Shown one piece after another: positions 46,374-56,328 of a stretch of 64,000 nucleotides of DNA. The stretch's first letter is position 1; each line of letters opens with the position of its first letter. The notes beneath the pieces are model-generated. The model did no database searches, was not told the DNA's origin, and saw only the letters and a list, made by a program, of their open reading frames with translations. The stretch comes from Bifidobacterium sp. ESL0784 (GTDB lineage Bacteria > Actinomycetota > Actinomycetes > Actinomycetales > Bifidobacteriaceae). The stretch is taken from contig NZ_JAQTHV010000001.1 in the NCBI RefSeq assembly GCF_029433295.1, forward strand, positions 434,001 to 498,000. Direction: 5' to 3'. Position numbers and translations under genes: made by a program.

Positions 46374-48146
46374 TCAAAGGGAGGCTTTCTCGTACAGTGT
46401 CAGAGTGGGGTCAAGATAAGTTGCGGCGTAGCTGTAATAAACATAGAGCCACTGATCCACGAAATCGCCCTCGGCCTGTTTGACCAGCGACCAGAGATAC
46501 CAGCACCATCCGGCTAGTACGATGTGCGCATAATTATGGCGACGCTCACTAAGGGTTGGTGTGCGATTGAAGTAGGCGTCCAATGCGGCATCAACTTCAT
46601 TTTCATTGAGTTGGTCGCACACGCAGAATGTGCCGAAGTCGTTGGCATAGTCGCTCATGCCGGCGTATTCCCAATCGATCAGTGAGTATGCACCTTTTTC
46701 GTCGATAAGGAAATTGAGGGCGAAGAAGTCGTTGTGACTAAGACATTTCGGTGCCTTGTCGGCACGGACATATTCTTCGAGGCGTTCCACTTGCGCGGAC
46801 ATTTCCTTAAAGTTGGGGATGTCAATGGGGCCTTTCTGGCGTAGCAGTTTTTCGTAGTGTTTGGCTTCTTCGTAAAAATCGAACTGGCGTTTCACGCTCG
46901 CTCCACTCTCATGCAGTGCGCGTGCCATCTGCATGGCGTGAACTACCTGGTCTGGATCGTGTGCATCAAGATTGCGCGCGTGATCGATGAAATGTGAGAT
47001 TTTCCAGCCCTGTTTCGAATCTTCGTAAATGAATGTATTATCAAGACCAAGTCGCTTGGCCGTCTTGAGCGCCTCTACTTCGGCGCTGCGGTCGACCAGC
47101 AATTCCGTTCCGACTCCCGGATGACGGTACACATACTCGCCGCTGTTGGTGGCAAAGTGGCATGACAGGTTGGTCAGGCCCTGCTTGAGTGGGTAGACGT
47201 CGTGGATTTCCTCCTTGTCGCAATGCAGCACGTTCGTGATATTGTCGAAAATGTCCGAATCGACGTTTTGCAGGAAATCCGGGTCAAAGGTTCGTACTTG
47301 GTCCAGTGAGTCGAATTCGTGGATGGTGCCTTGTTCGTATGGACGCATCTCCATGTTGAGTTCATTGATGTGCTTGATGTAGAGCCATTCCCAAAGTTTA
47401 TCGGCGGTTTCGGGCAATTGGTATTCGGTCTCCAGGATGGTTCGGAACTTCTTTGAGAACGCGCGGTCGAAGTAGGCATGGCCAATCATGTACCAGGCGT
47501 CGCTGTCGCCCAACTGTACAGATGTGATACGCCCTTGTGCTCCTGTGGTCATGCACCATTCCTTGGTGAAGCCTTTCGAATATTGTGCGGCATAATAGGC
47601 TTTCCATACGTATGGTTCGAAGGGATTAACAGTGAAGTAGTCGTCCGATGAGCAGATGTAGGTGTTGGCTAGTCGGTTGCGCACGAGCCATAATGACGCG
47701 TTGTTGTTGCGTGTGGCGTATTCGTTGTTGATCACGATGGTTACGCCGAATTTCTGTTCGAGATAGAAGAAGAATTCTTTCTTGTAGCCTACGACGACGG
47801 TGATGTCGTGGATGCCGGCGGCCTGCAATTGTTTGATTTGGCGTTCGATGAGGATTTCGCCGCGGACCTTCAGCAGCCCCTTGGGCTTCTCGTAGGAGAT
47901 GGGAGCAAACCTAGATGACAGACCTGCCGCCATGATGATGGCGTTGTCCACTTTATAAGGAGCTAGGGCTTCTAGGCCTGCGGAAGTAACACGAGAATTT
48001 TCGATATATCTTGCGTCGTTAAGCTCGCGCATCGCCACATTGACGCTGCCAAGAGAGAGGCCGGTCTTCTCCATGATGAGACGCTGCCGTGCGTTTGGAT
48101 GAGCGTGTAAATACGCAAGGGTTAAAAATTGCTTCTTCGACAACAC
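46374..48146 (-). CDS. wHTH-LicC-LicA three-domain fusion, copy 2
   Basis: 590 residues, collinear with copy 1. It has the winged helix ('RLIMEKTGLSLGSVNVAMRE'), the LicC domain (identical to copy 1 over 77 residues around 'MAAGLSSRFAPISYEKPKG') and the LicA domain with 'CLSHNDFFALNFLIDEKG' and 'SLIDWEYAGMSDYANDFG'. All catalytic residues are present in both copies, so neither is evidently dead. Differences cluster in the DNA-binding domain and in the kinase half ('LCHNDF' against 'LSHNDF'), which may mean different regulation or different alcohol substrates. The start is GTG 48146, followed by TTG. It is 185 bases upstream of copy 1 with its own promoter. Confidence 0.88.
   Translation of the reverse strand: MLSKKQFLTLAYLHAHPNARQRLIMEKTGLSLGSVNVAMRELNDARYIENSRVTSAGLEALAPYKVDNAIIMAAGLSSRFAPISYEKPKGLLKVRGEILIERQIKQLQAAGIHDITVVVGYKKEFFFYLEQKFGVTIVINNEYATRNNNASLWLVRNRLANTYICSSDDYFTVNPFEPYVWKAYYAAQYSKGFTKEWCMTTGAQGRITSVQLGDSDAWYMIGHAYFDRAFSKKFRTILETEYQLPETADKLWEWLYIKHINELNMEMRPYEQGTIHEFDSLDQVRTFDPDFLQNVDSDIFDNITNVLHCDKEEIHDVYPLKQGLTNLSCHFATNSGEYVYRHPGVGTELLVDRSAEVEALKTAKRLGLDNTFIYEDSKQGWKISHFIDHARNLDAHDPDQVVHAMQMARALHESGASVKRQFDFYEEAKHYEKLLRQKGPIDIPNFKEMSAQVERLEEYVRADKAPKCLSHNDFFALNFLIDEKGAYSLIDWEYAGMSDYANDFGTFCVCDQLNENEVDAALDAYFNRTPTLSERRHNYAHIVLAGWCWYLWSLVKQAEGDFVDQWLYVYYSYAATYLDPTLTLYEKASL
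47794..47870. repeat. 77-bp exact direct repeat, copy 2
   Basis: Partner of 45837-45913, same orientation, 1957 bases away. It could support gene conversion or deletion of one fusion gene by recombination. Confidence 0.85.
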
Positions 48147-48175
48147 TGAGTCCTACTTTCTTTCAGCTACAGCGA

Positions 48176-48213
48176 TGTTCAAATAGTTTATCATGTCTAT
48201 AGAAAATGAACAA
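48176..48213 (-). promoter_or_regulatory. Promoter/operator of fusion copy 2
   Basis: On the plus strand TGTTCA (48176-48181), 25 bases, then TGAACA (48207-48212), a perfect 6-bp inverted repeat. On the minus strand TTGTTC (-35) and TAAACT (-10) are 17 bases apart, so the half-sites overlap the -35 box and lie just past the -10. Confidence 0.55.
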
Positions 48214-48366
48214 ACTGGATTATGAGAACGCAGTGCTGTTTCTGGAACTTATGCTGTTTTGTATATGGGCAAGAGGAATACGAGCGAAGACGATTCGATT
48301 TTCTTCTGTCTTTTCAATGGCTGATGGGACGTTTTCTTGTCGCTATCGCCATAATCAAAAGAGCCG

Positions 48367-49722
48367 TTAAAACATCGGAAGATGAAAGCCGGAGTGTAGG
48401 ATAACGGCAAACATATTCATGTAATTGAAGATGGCGAGAAGCACTACCGTCAAGTACATGATCTTGTTTTTGAACTGTTGTTCGATTATGCATAGAATCA
48501 TCCCCAGCAAAATCCCGGAAACGAACAGGGTGCGACAGCTCGAGGCATAGATGGTAGGAGAGAACCACATGATTGCAGCGGCGCAAAAAGCCGCCAAAAA
48601 CAGGAACAGTACGATGTGTTTTTCTTGAACATACCGCCTTACCAACAAAGCGACAAGGACAACAAAAAGTATCCAGAAAAGATAGGGAAGTAGCCGCTGA
48701 ATGATTGATGTTCTTATGCCCACGAATTGAGATAGCGAGAAACTCAGTTTCAGGTTGGTCTGGAAGCATACCACGCACAACATCGCTAGGACGGCGGCAC
48801 ATACAATTCCGTAGAACTTTTCCGTTTTCTCGTTTTCATCCTTGCTCGCAAAAAGGTCGCCATGCCGCGAGCACATTATGGAAACAACCAGGTTGAATGC
48901 GATGAGTGCGATAATCATCAACAAGAATCTCGAGAAGAAGTCAAATTCCCACATGAGTCCTTTGACCATTTTCAGGGTGATCGGCATCTTGTCGAATCCC
49001 GGGTACCAATGTTTTATTTCGTGCTGTGCCCTTACGTGAGTGCCTGGGCATGTCAGCTCAATGATTAATCCGATGATTGATGCCGAGAGAATACCTGTCA
49101 CCGAGAAAACAAACTTGTGCCTCTTTGTGTACATATACACTAGCGTGATCAGTGCAAAACCAAGGATGCATGGGCCTATCTGTTCACAGCCCAACGAGGC
49201 AAGGAACGCGCAAACAATATAGATGCCACTATGCTTCGTCGCCTTGCCGCGCATGGCATTAGTCAGCGGGATACATCCGGAAACAGCCAATGCCGTCGGC
49301 CATAGATATCCAGCTGAGCCGGAAAGCCATAAAGTTGATTCGGCGATAATGCGCGGCGCCAGCAGCCAGAACACTGCATATGAGAATACGATATTGGAAG
49401 CGGTCGCCTCACCAAAAGCGACTTTCGACATTGCGTACGCAAGCAGAACCAAAAAACATGCATTGAGGATACACCATATAAGCTGAGGCAATGGGATAAC
49501 CAGCGCGGTCATCGCATCAGAGAACAATCGTCCGGACCATGTCTGGTATCGACTCGCCAGCCAGCTCAGCCCGTTCATTTTGCTGAGTGCCTTCTCGTAG
49601 TGCAGATCGTCATCGACCCTCTTCACAATGAGGGAAATAAGGAGAGACAGCACCCAACACGATAAGATCGAGGCCCATACTCTGTATGTACTGCGCTCCA
49701 GTGCGTGTTTCAGCGTATTCAT
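48367..49722 (-). CDS. Polytopic membrane protein, DUF6056-like
   Basis: 451 residues with about 11-12 hydrophobic helices. The N-terminal extracellular loop 'KRVDDDLHYEKALSKMNGLS' followed by 'RYQTWSGRLFSDAMTALVIP' (acidic residues, then Trp-x-Gly-Arg) resembles DUF6056 and other GT-C-like membrane proteins of polysaccharide loci, which may add sugars or modify chains from polyprenyl-linked donors. No firm activity can be assigned. ATG 49722 has AAGGAAG about 10 bases upstream; an in-frame ATG at 49755 is possible. It ends about 150 bases before the promoter of fusion copy 2. Confidence 0.72.
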   Translation of the reverse strand: MNTLKHALERSTYRVWASILSCWVLSLLISLIVKRVDDDLHYEKALSKMNGLSWLASRYQTWSGRLFSDAMTALVIPLPQLIWCILNACFLVLLAYAMSKVAFGEATASNIVFSYAVFWLLAPRIIAESTLWLSGSAGYLWPTALAVSGCIPLTNAMRGKATKHSGIYIVCAFLASLGCEQIGPCILGFALITLVYMYTKRHKFVFSVTGILSASIIGLIIELTCPGTHVRAQHEIKHWYPGFDKMPITLKMVKGLMWEFDFFSRFLLMIIALIAFNLVVSIMCSRHGDLFASKDENEKTEKFYGIVCAAVLAMLCVVCFQTNLKLSFSLSQFVGIRTSIIQRLLPYLFWILFVVLVALLVRRYVQEKHIVLFLFLAAFCAAAIMWFSPTIYASSCRTLFVSGILLGMILCIIEQQFKNKIMYLTVVLLAIFNYMNMFAVILHSGFHLPMF

Positions 49723-50162
49723 TCCGGGTTTTCTTCCTTTTCGTGGAATGCCCATTCGGTCGTTCCAAGGTTAACGAACTTTAATCAGCTTCTTGGCGGG
49801 ATATAGCTCGCGTATCTGGGAACAATATTAGTTTATAACAGCGAATTTGTTGAATATGCCTTGTTCTGGTCGCAACCGTACCGGTTGTTTTCCTTATGGT
49901 GGTTTGTCCATTTTCGGCTCCTCCGGCTGGGTGGGTCTCATATGATTGTTCTTGTTACGGATGAGCCGTGTGCCTCGTTTTGGCTTACGGTTTATCGTCG
50001 ACTGGTTGCGCCACAGTTCCCCAATATGGTTCCTGCCCTCTCCCGACACATGCCTGCAGCATGGCACCGCGGGTGTTGCGCTGGTAATTTGAGCTCGGAA
50101 TGGCTTTTATGCTGGGTTTATAATGGTACAAGAGTATGTGTTGTTTCTAATTACCGGTGTAG
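49723..50162. other. Divergent intergenic region, no gene seen
   Basis: 440 bases between divergent membrane-protein and glycosyltransferase genes. It is AT-rich near 49780-49860, where promoters for both directions would be expected. A 101-codon frame at 49861 has Cys/Trp-rich random character and no Shine-Dalgarno. Confidence 0.55.
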
Positions 50163-51227
50163 GTGAAGACAGATTTGGAGCAAATTCAAAGCATGTGCTG
50201 CAAAAATAGTGCGGGGAAGAGCAACAGACAATCTGTGACCATCTTGGTGCCTTGTTACAACGAAGAGGCGTCATTATCTATATTGTTTGACAGGATTGAG
50301 AATTTCGTCAAGATGAACGAGGATGATGCGGACTACACGCTGTTGTTTGTCGATGATGGCTCCCGTGATAAAACACGTTCATTGATTTTGCAATATGCTG
50401 AAGATCATGCGTACGTTGACTACATTTTTCTGTCTCGTCACTTCGGCAAGGAAAAAGCCATGTTTGCCGGTATTCGGCACACTCAGACCGATGGGCTGGT
50501 CATTATAGATGCCGACCTTCAAGATCCTCCTGAACTTATTCCGCAAATGGTCGAGCTTTGGCGTCAAGGGTATGACGATGTGTATGCCAGAAGACGCAGT
50601 CGAGCCGGCGAAAGTTGGCTCAAAAAGCTGACCTCTCATTGTTATTACTGGGTGCTTCAGCATGTTTCCGGTGTAAGCATCCAAAAAGACACTGGTGATT
50701 TCAGGCTGTTGGATCGTAAGTGCATCGAGGCAATGAAGCGTTTGGGTGAATCAGAACGTAACACAAAGGCGTTGTTCAGCTGGATTGGATACCGGAAAAT
50801 TGAATTCCTTTATGACAGAGATGAACGCGTCGCCGGCAAGACGAAGTGGAACTATTTCAAACTTATCCATCTGGCCGTAGACGGCATCACAAGTTTTACA
50901 ACCGCACCGTTAAAATTCGCGACATATACCGGCATCACGGTTTCCTTGGGTGCTGTCATTTATGCATTGGTTGTTTTAATAAAGACATTGACCGAAGGCG
51001 TAGCGGTGCCTGGGTACGCATCTCTGCTGGTTGTTATGTTGGTTCTTGGCGGCGTTCAACTGCTTTCCTTGGGAATCATCGGTGAATATCTCGGACGCAT
51101 TTTTACGCAGACAAAAGAGAGGCCGAATTATCTGATCCAGGAAGATAGTCTAGCCAATGAGTCGATGGCTGGGGAAGAAGAAAGCGTTTCGTATGTAGGG
51201 AAACAAAATATCATTAATTCAGAATGA
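50163..51227 (+). CDS. Polyprenyl-phosphate glycosyltransferase (GtrB/DPM1-like GT2)
   Basis: 354 residues. The GT2 domain runs from 'VTILVPCYNEEASLSILFDR' through 'DYTLLFVDDGSRDKTRSLIL' and 'GLVIIDADLQDPPELIPQMV' to 'DTGDFRLLDRKCIEAM', followed by two membrane helices (about 255-278 and 290-315). This layout is that of enzymes that charge undecaprenyl phosphate with glucose or another sugar, the donor for GT-C enzymes outside. It could supply the neighbouring DUF6056-like protein. The start may be GTG 50163 or a downstream ATG (50193-50194). Confidence 0.9.
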   Translation: MKTDLEQIQSMCCKNSAGKSNRQSVTILVPCYNEEASLSILFDRIENFVKMNEDDADYTLLFVDDGSRDKTRSLILQYAEDHAYVDYIFLSRHFGKEKAMFAGIRHTQTDGLVIIDADLQDPPELIPQMVELWRQGYDDVYARRRSRAGESWLKKLTSHCYYWVLQHVSGVSIQKDTGDFRLLDRKCIEAMKRLGESERNTKALFSWIGYRKIEFLYDRDERVAGKTKWNYFKLIHLAVDGITSFTTAPLKFATYTGITVSLGAVIYALVVLIKTLTEGVAVPGYASLLVVMLVLGGVQLLSLGIIGEYLGRIFTQTKERPNYLIQEDSLANESMAGEEESVSYVGKQNIINSE

Positions 51228-51335
51228 TAGGCAGAGCAGTAATGTCACTTTTGCGTTTGGTTTCCAATTGTTCGAAAAATTTGATTGAAAGGTCAATCAG
51301 ATTGGGAAGTATCCACTGGAATAGGGGATTAAGAA

Positions 51336-52454
51336 ATGCATAGAGAAAGACAATCGAACTTTGAAGCTTTGCGGCTTTGGGCAATGTTCATCATTACGTT
51401 CCACCATTTTGCTATACATCAAGTTCCTTATGTTTGGATAACGCTTCCAAAAGGAATCAATCGTTTTTTGGTAGAAGTTTTCATGCTTTCCCAAGGGCAG
51501 ATGGGAGTTGTTCTTTTCTTTGCGATTACTGCCTATTTCCTTTGCGATTCGACCCCTTCTCTGCATGAATCCTTTAAAAAGGCTTGGTCTTTGGAATGGG
51601 AAGTGTTGTTCTGGTCTTTGACGCTTTCGGTGTTAAGCATTGCAGAGGGTTGGGCTCCGCTTTCGGCTTCTTCGAAAAAGGACTTCTTGAAATATCTCAT
51701 AAATGCGTTTACGCCGGTTCTTTCTGACACTTGGTGGTTTACCACGTCTTATATGGGCTTTTTGGTAGTGTCTCCCTTCCTGATCAAACTGCTGCAAGGG
51801 TTGACGAAAAAATGGCATTTTGTGCTATGTGTCATTGCCTTGGTGGCGGGTTTGAACTCGCAGATTCCGATTATTAAGAAATCTTTTACTTACGGTTCGG
51901 TATTCATCAATCTTGAACTCATTGGACTATTTATTATTGTTTCTTATATTCGTTGGTACGCGCCCAAATTGTTCAGTAAGCCCATATTAAGCGTCGTGTG
52001 TTTGCTCATCGGATATGCATGGACTTCGATGCATGTTATATTGCAATTTAACTTAACGCCGACCATTTATAATCCGGCTGTGCTTTTTGAGGCCTTTGGC
52101 TGGTTTTCTTTATTCTGTAATCTGCATTTCCAGTCGAAGATAGTCAATAGGCTGGCAAAACATACGTTTGCCATCTACCTCATCACTGAGTTCGGAACGG
52201 TGAAGGTTCTCCTCTGGCAGAGAGTTTTTAGGATTCAGCCATTCCTTCATTCACCGTGGCTTCTCCTATATGCGATTGCGGCTACAGTAATAATATATAT
52301 GTCTTGCATGCTGCTTGATTGGATAAGAAGCTTGATATTCAAAATCACTGTCGACCGTTTCCGAGGCAGGTTATTTGAGCGGTTTTGGAATTCGATCAGT
52401 CGAATCGTTGCTCCTTGGGTGACAACGCGTAAAGAGGCGAAACAATTCGAATAG
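51336..52454 (+). CDS. Acyltransferase 3 family membrane O-acyltransferase
   Basis: 372 residues with ten hydrophobic helices. It opens 'RQSNFEALRLWAMFIITFHH' with the family's N-terminal Arg and the essential His in helix 1 ('FHHFAIHQ'); 'DTWWFTTSYMGFLVVSPFLI' is another family block. It transfers an acyl, usually acetyl, group to exported sugars. It is the intact paralogue of the broken gene at 39674. AGGGGAT precedes the ATG. Upstream lies the polyprenyl-phosphate glycosyltransferase, downstream rmlB. Confidence 0.88.
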   Translation: MHRERQSNFEALRLWAMFIITFHHFAIHQVPYVWITLPKGINRFLVEVFMLSQGQMGVVLFFAITAYFLCDSTPSLHESFKKAWSLEWEVLFWSLTLSVLSIAEGWAPLSASSKKDFLKYLINAFTPVLSDTWWFTTSYMGFLVVSPFLIKLLQGLTKKWHFVLCVIALVAGLNSQIPIIKKSFTYGSVFINLELIGLFIIVSYIRWYAPKLFSKPILSVVCLLIGYAWTSMHVILQFNLTPTIYNPAVLFEAFGWFSLFCNLHFQSKIVNRLAKHTFAIYLITEFGTVKVLLWQRVFRIQPFLHSPWLLLYAIAATVIIYMSCMLLDWIRSLIFKITVDRFRGRLFERFWNSISRIVAPWVTTRKEAKQFE

Positions 52455-52544
52455 CAATTAAGCTGAATGCCCAGTGCTATCCGTATATGGCAAGGCTTGA
52501 TTTCTATGGTGGTTTGTAAATCTAAGAGGTATCTTAAACTGTGA

Positions 52545-53570
<1,026 letters not shown>

Positions 53571-53658
53571 TTTCGTTGTGCGCCGCCCGCAAGGTGTGGC
53601 GCGCTTTGTCTTGAAATAGTTCGGCAATTACGCAAACGAAACTCAAACGAGGTTGGAT

Positions 53659-55113
53659 ATGGCATTTGAATTTGAGAAGGACCTGAAGGTCACGAAGACG
53701 AACATCCCGGGGCTTTTGGTGTTCGACCTGCCGGTGCACGGCGACAACCGCGGCTGGTTCAAGGAGAACTGGCAGCGGGCGAAAATGACAGCCTTGGGTC
53801 TGCCGGACTTCGGACCGGTGCAGAACAACATCAGCTACAACGATAAAAAAGGAGTCACGCGCGGCATCCACGCCGAGCCCTGGGACAAGTACATCTCGAT
53901 TGCTGCCGGAGAGATCTTCGGCGCGTGGGTGGATCTGCGCCCCGGGGAGAGCTTCGGACAGGTCTATACGACCCGCCTCGATCCGTCTCGGGCGATTTAT
54001 GTACCGCGCGGTGTGGGCAACAGCTTCCAGGCTTTGCAGGACGGAACCGTCTACACTTATCTGGTGAACGCGCACTGGTCGTTGGAACAGAAGAAAACCT
54101 ACACGTTCGTCAATCTCGCTGATCCGGATTTGCATATCGACTGGCCGATCCCGCTGGATCAAAGCGAGCGCAGTGAGGCCGACCTGCACCACCCCATGCT
54201 CAAGGATGCCAAGCCCATGGCTCCTCGCCGTACGCTCGTTACCGGGGCGAACGGTCAGCTTGGCCAGTCGATTCAGGCATATGTCGAGGAACACGGTTTG
54301 GAAGGCTTCGAATTCACGGACCGTGATGAATTCGATTTTTCGGATCCGAGGGCCTACGAAAGCTATGACTGGAGCCTCTACGGAGCCGTCATCAACGCCG
54401 GAGCCTATACCGCAGTCGACAAAGCCGAGACACCTGAAGGCCGTTGTGATGCGTGGAAGGCCAACGCCCAAGGACCGGCACTCCTGGCTAAGGTTGCGCG
54501 TGAGCATAATCTGACACTGGTGCATATTTCCAGCGATTATGTTTTTGATGGCACACAAAAGGAACACACGGAGACCGAAGCCTTCTCGCCTCTTGGCGTG
54601 TATGGGCAGAGCAAAGCGGCCGGCGATATCGCTGTCGCCAATGCTCCGCGCCATTACATCTTGCGTTCCAGCTGGGTAATCGGCAAGGGCCATAACTTCG
54701 TCCGTACGATGATGGGCCTTTCAAATCGCGTCGCCGATCCGCAGGACAAGCTCAATCAAGTTACCGTGGTCGATGACCAGTTCGGCCGGCTGACCTTCAC
54801 CGATGACATGGCGCAGGCGATCTTCTGCCTGCTCAATGCCGGTGCTCCATACGGTACCTATAATCTGACTGGATCAGGCTCGGTGAAAAGCTGGGCGGAA
54901 ATTGCCAGGGAGATTTTTGATGAGACCAATGGCAACAGCGACAAGGTGATCCCGGTGACTACCGAAGAATACTATGCTCACGCCGCTGGTCCGATTTCGT
55001 CTCGCCCGACGAACAGTGCTTTGGACTTGTCCAAGATTGAGGCAGCAGGTTATAGCCCCGTGGATTGGGAGCGAGCGCTTAAGAACTATATAGTTATAGA
55101 GAAGCGTGTGTAA
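53659..55113 (+). CDS. Fused dTDP-4-keto-rhamnose 3,5-epimerase/reductase (RmlC-RmlD)
   Basis: 484 residues encode two consecutive enzymes. Residues 1-190 are an RmlC cupin ('LPVHGDNRGWFKENWQRAKM', 'GVTRGIHAEPWDKYISIAAG', 'FVPRGVGNSFQ'-like 'YVPRGVGNSFQALQDG'). Residues about 195-484 are RmlD with 'LVTGANGQLGQSI', 'VINAGAYTAVDKAE', 'HISSDYVFDGTQKE' and Tyr-x3-Lys in 'GVYGQSKAAGDIA'. Together they perform steps three and four of dTDP-L-rhamnose synthesis. The fusion is, to my knowledge, common in bifidobacteria. ATG 53659 follows GAGGTTGG; TTG 53653 is in frame. Confidence 0.94.
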   Translation: MAFEFEKDLKVTKTNIPGLLVFDLPVHGDNRGWFKENWQRAKMTALGLPDFGPVQNNISYNDKKGVTRGIHAEPWDKYISIAAGEIFGAWVDLRPGESFGQVYTTRLDPSRAIYVPRGVGNSFQALQDGTVYTYLVNAHWSLEQKKTYTFVNLADPDLHIDWPIPLDQSERSEADLHHPMLKDAKPMAPRRTLVTGANGQLGQSIQAYVEEHGLEGFEFTDRDEFDFSDPRAYESYDWSLYGAVINAGAYTAVDKAETPEGRCDAWKANAQGPALLAKVAREHNLTLVHISSDYVFDGTQKEHTETEAFSPLGVYGQSKAAGDIAVANAPRHYILRSSWVIGKGHNFVRTMMGLSNRVADPQDKLNQVTVVDDQFGRLTFTDDMAQAIFCLLNAGAPYGTYNLTGSGSVKSWAEIAREIFDETNGNSDKVIPVTTEEYYAHAAGPISSRPTNSALDLSKIEAAGYSPVDWERALKNYIVIEKRV

Positions 55114-55242
55114 AACCGATATGATGTCTAGACAATTAAAAGGAAAACGCATAGATAAAACCGCGTGCCTTCTTTCTTGAATTGTCGGGACTACACTGAA
55201 TAGACATTCTTGCATGTTGGCATTGGCTGAAAGTGAGTGGAT

Positions 55243-56133
55243 ATGAAGGGCATAATTCTCGCAGGCGGATCAGGCACGCGTCTCTATCCGTTGACCACGG
55301 TTACCTCGAAGCAGCTCCTTCCTGTCTACGACAAACCGATGATCTACTATCCGCTGAGCGTGCTGATGATGGCCGGAATACGCGATATCCTCATTATTTC
55401 CACTCCGGATGACCTCCCGAATTTCGAGCGCCTGTTGGGAAACGGCTCCAATTTTGGAATCAAACTGTCGTATAAGGTGCAACCGAAACCAGAAGGATTG
55501 GCCCAGGCTTTCACGTTGGGTGAGGGATTCATTGCCGGGGAGCCTTGTGCCCTGGTACTCGGCGATAACATCTTCTATGGCAACGGGCTGCGGCATGTAC
55601 TCAAGGAGGCTGTCGACCTGGCCCAACATGGTCAGTCCACGGTTTTCGGCTATTATGTCGATGATCCCGAACGGTATGGCGTCGTCGAATTCGACAAGGA
55701 TAAAAAGGCCGTCAGCATCAAGGAAAAGCCGGAGCATCCAGCCAGCAACTATGCTGTCACTGGTTTGTATTTTTATGATGAACGTGTTGTTGAATTTGCC
55801 CGAAAGGTCGAGCGCAGTCCTCGGGGAGAATTTGAAATCACGGATTTGAACCGTATTTATCTCAATGACGGTACGTTGAATGTCCGCACTCTTGGCCGTG
55901 GTTACGCATGGCTTGACACGGGGACCATGGAATCGCTTTACGAAGCCGGCGCTTTTGTGCGGACCGTCGAGCGGGCGCAAGGTTTGCCGATTGCTGCGGT
56001 TGAAGAGGCGGCTTACGAAAACGGATGGATTACACGTGAGCAGTTGCTGTCAGCTGCAGAAAAATATGGGAAATCATCGTATGGCAAGCATTTGCGAGAT
56101 GTTGCCGAAGATAAAATCATTATAAAAAAATGA
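55243..56133 (+). CDS. rfbA: Glucose-1-phosphate thymidylyltransferase
   Basis: 296 residues. The nucleotide-binding opening '[20 protein letters not shown]' is followed by '[20 protein letters not shown]', '[13 protein letters not shown]' and '[15 protein letters not shown]', all standard for RmlA. It makes dTDP-glucose from glucose-1-phosphate and dTTP, step one of the rhamnose pathway, and is the enzyme usually feedback-inhibited by dTDP-rhamnose. ATG 55243 is preferred to GTG 55237. It completes rmlB-rmlCD-rmlA. Confidence 0.96.
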   Translation: MKGIILAGGSGTRLYPLTTVTSKQLLPVYDKPMIYYPLSVLMMAGIRDILIISTPDDLPNFERLLGNGSNFGIKLSYKVQPKPEGLAQAFTLGEGFIAGEPCALVLGDNIFYGNGLRHVLKEAVDLAQHGQSTVFGYYVDDPERYGVVEFDKDKKAVSIKEKPEHPASNYAVTGLYFYDERVVEFARKVERSPRGEFEITDLNRIYLNDGTLNVRTLGRGYAWLDTGTMESLYEAGAFVRTVERAQGLPIAAVEEAAYENGWITREQLLSAAEKYGKSSYGKHLRDVAEDKIIIKK

Positions 56134-56328
56134 GATGCTGAAGAGCTGTTGGTCACAATCATAAGGATGAGGTATTTTTCGGATTTCAAGATTGCAAGGT
56201 ACCAGTCATCAGCTGACTTATAAAATCTCCTGGTTTCCCCATTTCCAGCTGATTGTGTAGTGTCTTGCTTAGGCGTTGAATGACGTTGAGTTGGCGGGGA
56301 GATTCGCGCCGACAGATGGAAGGGAACA

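Noticed and set aside
44414-48146. Fusion genes as aminoglycoside phosphotransferases
   Set aside because: The kinase fold is shared, but the attached LicC domain and neighbouring LicB/LicD point to choline-type metabolism.
49861-50166. 101-codon frame before the GtrB-like gene
   Set aside because: Trp/Cys/Arg-rich, no ribosome-binding site, no family character.
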